From NCBI GenBank assembly GCA_032433595.1, contig JASWJB010000222.1, positions 1-64,000 of the forward strand: a DNA stretch of 64,000 bases, given 5' to 3'. Under the pieces are notes generated by a model that saw only the letters and a list, made by a program, of their open reading frames with translations, made no database searches and was not told the DNA's origin. A program made the translations under genes and the position numbers. Below are positions 55,672 to 64,000 of the stretch, piece after piece (the stretch's first letter is position 1; every line of letters starts with the position of its first letter). The stretch is from Conoideocrella luteorostrata. Taxonomy: Eukaryota > Ascomycota > Sordariomycetes > Hypocreales > Clavicipitaceae.

Positions 55672-56276
55672 TTAAGTGTTTGTCTCGTATTTACTACGTC
55701 TCTTAAACCTCTCGGCGTAAACCCAGAAGCACCATGGAATCGGAGCCATAATCACAGCGATGAAGCCTAGCAGACTCGTTGCCCAACCCACACCTAAAGC
55801 CTTGTACATCCGTAACGCGAACAGGGGAAATACTGCACTGAGAAGATAACGACTCATCATCATGGCTCCTGAAGCAGATGCTGCGTATAATGGCCCGTAC
55901 ACATCCATCACAGACATAGTGGTGCTAGTGTAGATAAGAAGTGAGCTGAGCTCACAGCCCCTTGAAAAATTATTGGCACGATCCAGTGTACTCGGTATTG
56001 AGCTGTCCACGCGGCAATGAATAAGCTTATAGGTAAGACAATACTGCCAGTCATGGCACCGAGGAGTCGATGTTTCGAAGGCAGAGGTTTCTCTACGCCA
56101 TGTCTATCCCGGGGGTGAGCTTCTCGCCATTGTGCCATGCGTATCTGATAGTATTTCACGTCAATTAAAACAAGTGGCGTAGATGCTAGCAGTGTACCGA
56201 CCATGGAACGCAGATACGATAGTGATTGGCCAGTATTGACCATTGATGACCAGTTAATATTGTCTCTTTTACTCAA
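55672..56276 (-). pseudogene. MFS transporter, C-terminal half with frameshift
   Basis: The DHA-type (Tpo/drug:H+ antiporter-like) second half can be followed. A loop with HRLLGAMTGSIVLPISLF and AWTAQYRVHWIVPII comes first. After a one-base frame change in the T-run near 55970 come DVYGPLYAASASGAMMMSRY, FPLFALRMYKALGVGWATSLLGF and the end PIPWCFWVYAERFKRRSKY. No intron with usable GT/AG ends bridges the frame change, so it is a frameshift. The N-terminal six helices are absent: upstream of 56276 the sequence runs within 55 bp into the methyltransferase remnant on the same strand. Intact relatives export drugs or metabolites. Confidence 0.82.
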
Positions 56277-56331
56277 ACCTCTACGATACCCGAAAATTTT
56301 ATACTAATATTTATAAATTTCATGCTTTGTT

Positions 56332-56873
<542 letters not shown>

Positions 56874-57445
56874 TGCTGCACAGTTCTATAAATGCTCGGC
56901 AGGTGACAAGGGGCTAGAAATGTCGCTCACTGGTGCGGCACTCTTTCAAACAATATGCCATGCGGTCGCTTGACTAGTCGTGAAAATAGGAGAAGCAGAC
57001 CACGTTCTTTATACTACACAATTTATCATGCCCGGTGACGTCACAGCCGGGGCCAGGAACAAGCGAAACTTGTGTCGATCTTTGCACTAAACAGAGATGT
57101 GGCTGGAGCGCGTTCCATTGTAGCGTCGAGGCTCGCGATCAGGCGACATTATCAAGTAAAATATTTATGACGAAGATAAACAGCAGGGCGTCACGTAATA
57201 CATTTGCACGGTTTCGGGGCGAGAACCAACGACTTTGTAGTAGTCAGACTTACTAATGTTCCCCTTGCGACAGGTCCAACGCGGAACTTGTTCTAATAAA
57301 GTACACCCCACCCCCCCCCCCTAAAAAAATACCCCTCATCGTAATACTGTACTATCGCTCATGCTGAATGAGAGAATATACGAATATGGGCGGTCCGCAC
57401 ATATTTGCCCGTTAGATCAGACGCGCCTTTTATGCTGCGAGAAAC
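56874..57445. other. divergent intergenic region
   Basis: Between the methyltransferase and ABC transporter remnants. Holds a C-rich homopolymer tract (about 57307-57322). No gene seen. Confidence 0.5.
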
Positions 57446-60400
57446 ATGAACCTCAGCGACGAAGCCAAAGCAATCCTTGTCAGACAACGAGATGGACTAA
57501 CAATCAATGAAAAACAAGGTCATGGAAATATTTTTTTGCTATGCCACTCCAAGGGACAGAGTGATCTTGGTTGTCAGCACTGCTTGCGCTGTGATTGCTG
57601 GTGCTCTCAATCCGCTTTTAACGGTAAGCGCGACTTCAAGTCCTCGCGAGTCATGCATGTCTAGAACTCACCCAAATACAGGTTGTTTATGGTGGTTTGA
57701 TCGACGCGTTCAATGACTTCTCCCAAGACTCTATCTCGGCTTCTGATTTCCGAAATACTGTGGCTCGTTTTACTCTGTACTACGTGTATTGTGCTATTGG
57801 TCTCTTTGTTTTAATATATGTGGCAATTGTGGGCTATTACTCCGCTGGCGAGCGTATTGTTCATGCTCTTCGCCGCGCATACTTCAAGGCCGTTATCAGC
57901 CAGAATATGGCCTTTTTTGACGGCCCTGGAGCAGGGGAAATTACCTCTCGCATAGGGTCGGACATGAGCACAATTCAAGAGGCCATTACGAGCAAAATCT
58001 CAATCGCCACGACAGCACTTGCAAATTTTGCTTCGGCATTTGTCATCTTATATGTTGTATATTGGAAAACCGCGCTGATTCTAACTCCCGTCTTATTCCT
58101 AATGCTGGGTGTCATGTCCGTCGGCGGGTTCTATTCCGTCAAGAATTACAAGAAAGCTATAGTAGCACATAGCAAGGCTTCAGGTATCGCAGAAGAATGC
58201 ATTGCTTCTGTTCCCCAGATTTCGGCCTTGGGGGCCCAACGCTTTTTGGGAGGGAAGTATTATTCGTACTTGGCCATAGCTGGGCACTCAGGTGCAAAGT
58301 CTCGAAATGCCGTGGCGGCAATGATTGCTTGGTCAAACGCCCTGCCCTGTTTGGTCTATGCGTTGTCCTTTTGGGTAGGTTCAATATTTCTGGTAAGAGG
58401 CCAGATATCAGCCTCAGCTATTGCAACTACCACATTAGCGATTATCATCAGTGCCTTCGCTATCATCAGAATTGCTCCTTCCCTTCAAGCCCTGACGTCT
58501 AGTATTGCCAACTCAAGTAAAGTCCTGGAGACCATAGCGCGACGCTCTCCACAGGATCCCTTTTCAATAGAGGGGCAGGAACTTCAAAGTGGTATGGGAG
58601 ACATCCGTCTTTGCGGCGTGGACCTTGTGTATCCCTCGAGAGACAATGTGCCTGTTCTAGATGACGTGACGATCTGCTGCCCTTCCATGAAAACCACAGC
58701 AATTGTGGGTGCATCGGGATGCGGCAAAAGTAGCATTATCAGTTTAATCCAAAGGTTCTACGAGCCGACTAGAGGGGTAATCGGTGAGTGCGGAGGTTGC
58801 ATCTGTTTAGGCTACTATATTATTAATGCATGCCCAGAGCTCGCGGGTCACAACATACAATCTTTGAACCTTGGATGGTTCAGGAATCAGATTTCTCGCG
58901 TGGGTCAGGAGTCTATTTTGTTCAATACAACAATTTTCGAAAATATCCGATACGGGCTCGTCAAGTCACCCATCGTGCGAACAGAAGTTGAGATGAGAGA
59001 ACTCGTCGTCCAGGCAGCGAAAGAAGCAAATGCGCACGAGTTCAACGACAATAATAATTGCGCACAGATTATCGACGATTTTTAACAGTGACCAAATCAT
59101 AGTCATGTCTAATGGGAGGGTAGCTGAGAAAGGCATCCATTCGGAATTGATGGCTCAGGGAGGTCTTTACGCAGGTTTGGTTAACGGCCAGCAGATTGGT
59201 GCTACGGAGCCTCTGACATCTACGACACCACCTTGCGAGGAGGAAGATAGAGATATTTTGCAGAGCATGCTGCATCCTCACGGTTTAAGAGATGAAGATA
59301 ATGGCGGCTCTCTCACAGAGGACACAGCGAAAATAGACGCCGAAAGACCAGAGAAACCCACTGAAAAAGGTCTCGGCTTAGGTGCTACGTTGAAGTTCAT
59401 TCTCCGGGTAAATAAAAACGAGCGGGGTTTAATAACTATTGGCACGTTGTGTGCTGTTATTGCGGGATTTGGAATTCCAATGTGATTGATGACCGGAAGA
59501 CGCTTTGAGTTCTGGCATCCCAGCTAACCTCTCTTACAGACAATCAATTTTCTTTGCAAAATTGCTGGATTCGCTCTCACTGCCAAGCTCGGCTCTTCGA
59601 CACCAAGTCAATTTTTGGTCTGGCCTGTACGTGATTATGGCCGGCGTCGCATTCATCTTTTGGATGATACTTGGGCTTGCCTTTGCACGCTCGACAGAGG
59701 CACTAACTAGGCGGGCAAAGAAATGGTGCTTTGAGTCAATCATATCACAAGACATTGAGTTCTTCGACGAGAAGAACCACTCCACCGGGGCCTTGGCGAG
59801 TTTGCTCTCGACAAGCACGGAACATCTGTCGAGCCTTAGCGGTCCTGTGATTGGGAGTATACTGACCTTTATCTCTACGATTTGCACCGGGATCTTCATT
59901 TCCATGGTCCTTGGTTGGAAACTTGCTCTTGTTTGTACTGCAACCATTCCTTTTGTCGTCGCCTGCGGCTGGATCCGGCTGCGCATGTTGGCATCCTTTG
60001 ACGGTAAAGTCAGACAGAGCGGGAAAGAAGCTGCGACATATGCAAGTGAGATGATCAAGTCCGTCAAAACTGTAGCTACGTTGGCGTTGGAGGAAGAGGC
60101 CGTCAGTCGCTACGAGGAGATCCTATATTCACAAGCCGCCAAGTCTCTTCGGTCCATCTTGTCTGCTTCCGCATTGTACGCTGCATCACAGTCGGTGGTT
60201 TTTCTTTGTGCCGCTTTGGCATTCTGGTACGGCGGTCACTTGATCTCGACGGGCGAGTATACCGTATTTCAGTTCTACATATGCTTCGTGTCACTAATTT
60301 CCGGGGCTCAAACTGCCGGGTCCATCTTCACTTACGCTCCTGATGCGAGCAAGGCTATGCATGCCAGCCAGGAACTACAGACTTTGTTAGCCAACAAATC

Positions 60401-60530
60401 TAAGCTGGGCCAGACGAATGACGAGAGTCTCGACATTGAAAAGAGACTCTCTGCGGGCAGCATCGACATGATATATGTGCCACCGCCAAGAATGGTGCGA
60501 GGGTCAGCAATGAGCCAAGACCAACAGTGA
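57446..60530 (+). pseudogene. ABCB-type (MDR/Ste6-like) transporter, multiply defective
   Basis: A half-decayed full-size ABC exporter. The first frame (57446, LSDEAKAIL) shifts by one base in an A-run near 57510 into the conserved CYATPRDRVILVVSTACAVI. Introns at 57624-57681, 58784-58837 and 59482-59539 are still well formed. TMD1 is complete and NBD1 begins normally, with Walker A GASGCGKSS and Q-loop SRVGQESILFN. Right after EANAHEF the sequence jumps to [12 protein letters not shown], deleting about 70 residues with the LSGGQ signature and Walker B and shifting the frame. TMD2 is complete (to about 60400), but the frame stops at 60530 before any NBD2. Without a complete ATP site it cannot work as an ABC exporter. 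Intact relatives export toxins, drugs or pheromone from the plasma membrane. Confidence 0.9.
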
Positions 60531-60711
60531 AAAGTGTCATGACCAACAGAGAATACCAAAAATGTGGATCAGCACTGACGTAAAAAGAAGGACCCCGCAT
60601 CTGCGAAGTGAATACAGATGTCAATTAGAAGTTTCTTCAATTAGAGTCAGTCATTACTATTACTATATCATTACTATTATCACTATCTATTCCTCTTACT
60701 TAACTTTGACG

Positions 60712-62010
60712 ATGCCCAGGAAAGCGACGCATGTTGGTAAACCGTCATCAAAGCCACGTTCAGGACCAAATTACACTTTACGAAATGAACGCGACCTCGC
60801 CCCCCCCGATGACGACTGGACTAGAGTCAAGGATCCTGCAGTGAAGAAGAGGATACAGAACCGAGTTGCCCAGAGGAATTACCGTGAGCGAAGCTTTGGC
60901 TTTGAGTACGGCTAAATTAAGTGCTAACTTGTGCAAGGACATCGGACGAAGGCGCGCATAGAGGAACTTCAATCGCAACTTCGACAATACGAGGCGAACA
61001 GGTCGAATACCAACCACGATGGAAATACTGACTCGGATGAAACACCATCGGGGTCCTCAGCCGCAGGTACAGCTTCCCCATCGCCGGGACCAGAAAGAGA
61101 GCCAATCCTACAAAGCCAACCGTTATCATCATGCCCCTATGATGTACCTTCTTCGACAGGCCTCAGTATATTTGATTGCGTCGGTCACGGAACTCCATTG
61201 CGGAATAACCTCGGCGAAACCCAAGATGACTCGTATAACCAAGATCTTGCTTCCCAGAGGGGTAGTTTGATAGCTAGTAGGTTGCTCCAATGCCGTTTTT
61301 TTTTTCTTCGAACGCAGTAGCTCAATAAATTTAACGAAACAGATCTACACAATATGGGCCTACCAGAGCAGCAAGGTGAGAGCACTTCACCTTTCATGTC
61401 AGGATCCACACCAATTGAGAACATACATTCCACTGCCGACGTTCCCTTCGAGATATGGGGCTTCGAAATCCCTGGTCCCACAACTACGGTACCTAGAGAC
61501 GCAATGCTTACTCCTCTAACGGGGTTGGGCTGCAATACCGGGGCTACACCGACCGAGAAGGCGTGCGTGACGGAAGACGCTAGTCCTGCGACTTCGATCC
61601 CATCGAAACAAGCGACGCTAGACGAGCGTGTGCGGTATATTATGAGCCAGATTGAGGCAAACGGCTTCAGCAACTTTGACGCCCTAGTAAACACTTATTA
61701 CGGCGGGACATTCCCCGAGATATCACCCGTAGCTCACGAGCAGCGGCTAAGTCGTAATAGGAGGCTCCCAGGAGTAATCGCAGAGCTTTACAACAATACG
61801 GAACAATGGACACATTGGGAGAGGCTGGGATTCCACGAGGAAATTATGAATATATCGGAAAAAATGCTATTGGCTGAGGGCGGCTGCGTGCGAAGCGCCC
61901 TAGAAGCCACCATCGCTCCTTTTGCCGAGGCACAACGCGCGCCTGACAGAGAGGCATTAATGGGATTGGTTTTCCCAAAAATCAAGAAGCTATTTCAAAC
62001 AAAGGTGTGA
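60712..62010 (+). CDS. bZIP transcription factor
   Basis: Three exons (60712-60883, 60938-61261, 61343-62010) give 387 residues. The basic region is VKKRIQNRVAQRNYRHRTKARIEEL (45-68), with Asn50 and the Arg pair in place, preceded by DDDWTRVKDP. A short zipper (IEELQSQLRQYE) follows. This N-terminal layout, together with the C-terminal block LDERVRYIMSQIEANGFSNFD, NTYYGGTFPEI and the ending FPKIKKLF, marks a fungal bZIP family often found beside secondary-metabolite genes. Intron 1 splits the Arg of NYRHR, the usual position for the family. Intron 2 (81 nt) contains a stop, so splicing is required. No frame damage is seen, unlike the neighbours on its left. It starts 182 bp beyond the end of the dead ABC transporter. 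Confidence 0.9.
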
Positions 62011-62413
62011 AGTGAAGATTTTAGTCATTTTACGATTGAAGTGAGACGCTAATACTACAAACGCAGCAACCAAAACTGTGGGGGTTAATAATGGCCCTTG
62101 TAGCTGAAGGCCGAGGTACATGGCAACATGATCGTTCTAATACCGCTCTTGCAATTGTCTTGCTAATACAATGCGCTGGACATATGCGCAATGACACGCT
62201 CATTCGATTGGTGGCTGCTTGTTTATAACACAGCTGATGAGAAAACGGGAGTTCCTGGGTTGGTTTTGTTTCATATGGGAGAGAAGCAGGAGGCATAAAA
62301 ATATGAAGAAGCGAGATAATGAGAAATTGAGTCTTGGATAATCCATCATGTATTATATTGCTTCTCCCAATATATCTACCATGCAAAGTATAAATGGATA
62401 AGAACTAGCGAAT
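62011..62413. other. convergent intergenic region
   Basis: 403 bp between bZIP and oxygenase stop codons; nothing recognised. Confidence 0.55.
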
Positions 62414-63433
62414 TTAAGCAGCTGCGCCGACCTTGGCCTCATTCACTCTCTCAGGATAGTGTGTGGCGTTGCGGAGACTCTGATACTCCAATGCGCTCAA
62501 GTCCTCGTACATAGCCTTCTTCTCTTGAGTGACAAACTCTTTCAGCGGACCAACCTGGACATGTCGATCAGCTTTGTTGAAGTAGACCAGACTCCACCGT
62601 TCTGGCACAATGTCCCCATGCATCTCCCTTGGTCTGTTGACGCGATGCAAGCCCGCCTGCATTGTCCCATTGGTCCATCTCTGCATCGTCTCGCCAACAA
62701 TCACAACGACCTCTCTACTGTCAAGCTCGTAGGGCATGGGAAGAAAGGTGCCCGGGTTGCTACGATCCTCGTACTCGAGTTCTGTCACCTCGCCTGGGAA
62801 CACGAGGGAGATGATGCCAAAGTCCTTGTGCGGCCAGATACGGCTCACATCACCACGATCTAGCACGGCCTTCTCCACCGGCGGGAAGTGGTTTATACGG
62901 ATTGTGCTGGCCTCGTTGGTGCAGCGCGAGGTGAAGATTTTAGCGTCGAGTTTCATCTCCAGTGCAATCGCCTCAAGCAGCACCAACGTGAGGTCGCCGC
63001 AGGAGAAGAAGAAGCGCTCCATTGTTTCTTGATAGCCTGAAAGCGCGGCTGCTGCTGGCCATTTGTTTGGAAATAGCTCATCATCGGGGTGTCCGCAATC
63101 AAAGCTTTCCTTGCTGTCGCCAAAGTCTGGCTCTTTGATGGTGCCATTATTACTCTCCAAATACCACGTCTTCTCCTCGCCCGGCGTGCACCATCCTCGT
63201 TGTTGACTATGTGTGCGGTCGTTAACAATCGGCAGCTTGTCCGCTAGCGGAAGCTTGAAGAATTTCTTGATCTGGTCGAATGTCTCCATAACCAATGGGA
63301 CTTGAACAGGGCTGTTGATCAGCTTTACAAAACCATATGTCGATAAGCTCTCGAACAGCTTTGAGCGGAAATCATCACGCTGTTGAGGGCTTTCGCCCTT
63401 CAGTGCGGCTGCATCAAGCACTGGTATGGTCAT
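62414..63433 (-). CDS. 2-oxoglutarate/Fe(II)-dependent oxygenase (isopenicillin N synthase-like)
   Basis: Single exon, 339 residues. The iron triad is H202 and D204 (in WPHKDFGIISL) plus H263 (GLHRV). The 2-oxoglutarate-binding Arg and Ser are R279 and S281 (ERWSLVYF). The DIOX_N part is at 3-110 (IPVLDAAALKG, STYGFVKLINS, FFKLPLADK, RGWCTPGEEKTW). All catalytic residues and the normal length are kept, so the enzyme should be active. Family members hydroxylate, desaturate or ring-close small molecules, often in fungal biosynthetic clusters. Convergent with the bZIP gene, which could be its regulator. Start is the first ATG, directly before TIPVLD, as usual for the family. Substrate cannot be predicted. 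Confidence 0.93.
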   Translation of the reverse strand: MTIPVLDAAALKGESPQQRDDFRSKLFESLSTYGFVKLINSPVQVPLVMETFDQIKKFFKLPLADKLPIVNDRTHSQQRGWCTPGEEKTWYLESNNGTIKEPDFGDSKESFDCGHPDDELFPNKWPAAAALSGYQETMERFFFSCGDLTLVLLEAIALEMKLDAKIFTSRCTNEASTIRINHFPPVEKAVLDRGDVSRIWPHKDFGIISLVFPGEVTELEYEDRSNPGTFLPMPYELDSREVVVIVGETMQRWTNGTMQAGLHRVNRPREMHGDIVPERWSLVYFNKADRHVQVGPLKEFVTQEKKAMYEDLSALEYQSLRNATHYPERVNEAKVGAAA

Positions 63434-64000
63434 TTTGCCAAGGTTAAGACCAAAGCATGGATCAGTAGGTCAGTAGGTAATAGATCTTGGTTGCTCAGGT
63501 CAGATTCCGGCTTGGCCTTATTCTCGCACCCACACACACACACACTCTCTCTCTCTATCTCTCTCTTTCTCTCTTTCCATCTCTTATTTCGGCTCGCTCA
63601 CGCCTATCTTTTTATGTTCATGGCTTGGCTAGACAGGGGTAGAGCCTCACTTTCACCGCATTTGGTAGGGAAGTCCGGCGAGTGTCAGCCCACAGTATGG
63701 CTGTAGTCAGATCTTCATTGAGGCTCGGTCTCTTAGTAAGGGCGTTGCTTATCTTGCATGTCGCAATATCTCGGCGGTGAAAATTGTGGCTAGCACCGTG
63801 TTATCACTGTGAGGGTCGCCATTGCACCGTGCCGAGCCAACTCGTGCTACTACCTACTACTGGTCCGAGCGGACAAGAAGTAATTTCGGTCTCGACAGTC
63901 AGACTATGTTTTCTTAGGCTAGCATGCGCATATAATAACATGAGTAATTCGATCCGGAGTATTCCCCTCCGTCAGTGCCCCCCCATAGCTGCGAAGGCGT
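63434..64000. other. right-end intergenic region
   Basis: Promoter side of the oxygenase gene, with a CA/CT microsatellite at 63529-63578. No gene seen before the window ends. Confidence 0.55.
63529..63578. repeat. (CA)n/(CT)n compound microsatellite
   Basis: CACACACACACACA passing into CTCTCTCTCTAT and CTCTCTTTCTCTC, about 100-150 bp upstream of the oxygenase start; read on the minus strand it is a GA-rich promoter tract. Confidence 0.9.

Overview
The window is nuclear DNA of a filamentous ascomycete (Pezizomycotina; probably Sordariomycetes, perhaps Hypocreales, inferred from gene style and content rather than a database match). Genes are monocistronic on both strands, with short introns of about 50-80 nt bounded by GTRNGT and YAG. 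They include a standard eukaryotic housekeeping set: p24, SNW/Prp45, Tim22, Gep4, Orc2, Sec59 and a FAM32A-like protein. No rRNA, tRNA, intact transposon, Starship-type element or CRISPR-like array was found by eye.

Layout. 1-18.2 kb is a compact housekeeping block: p24 cargo receptor, PRP45/SNW1, a four-helix membrane protein, an acidic coiled-coil protein, a membrane-anchored GH16 glucanase, TIM22, a Myb-like protein, GEP4, ORC2 and SEC59. 18.2-23.5 kb has no gene I can support. 23.5-31 kb holds a Ser/Thr-rich surface protein, a FAM32A homologue, an LAT-type amino-acid permease and a small secreted NlpC/P60 protein. 31-34.4 kb is gene-poor and contains a ruined GMC oxidoreductase. 34.5-40 kb has an ATF/CREB-like bZIP factor and an NAD-dependent formate dehydrogenase with a mitochondrial-type leader. 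40.6-45 kb contains two dead genes, a serine carboxypeptidase-like gene and an aldo/keto reductase. 45.5-50 kb is intact again: a Zn2Cys6 regulator, a Cys-rich single-pass surface protein and a divergent kinase-like protein.

51.8-63.4 kb looks like the remains of a secondary-metabolite-type cluster. It has a 5'-truncated cytochrome P450, an unrecognised two-exon gene, half of an MFS transporter, a truncated SAM methyltransferase with in-frame stops, and an ABCB-type transporter. The ABC transporter has lost the signature and Walker B of its first nucleotide-binding domain and all of the second. A bZIP regulator and a 2-oxoglutarate/Fe(II) oxygenase at the right end look intact.

Two patterns run across the window. 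The 9-mer TACGGAGTA/TACTCCGTA occurs about ten times, outside all supported genes, where about 0.5 would be expected by chance. Broken metabolic genes are concentrated right of 32 kb, and several of their stops fit G:C to A:T changes at former Trp or Gln codons. I did not find a system I can honestly call new. The most unusual items are the decayed cluster with two intact survivors, the dispersed 9-mer, and the NlpC/P60 gene of probable bacterial ancestry. Exon boundaries were set by eye from splice consensus, frame and family similarity; no alignment or search was run.
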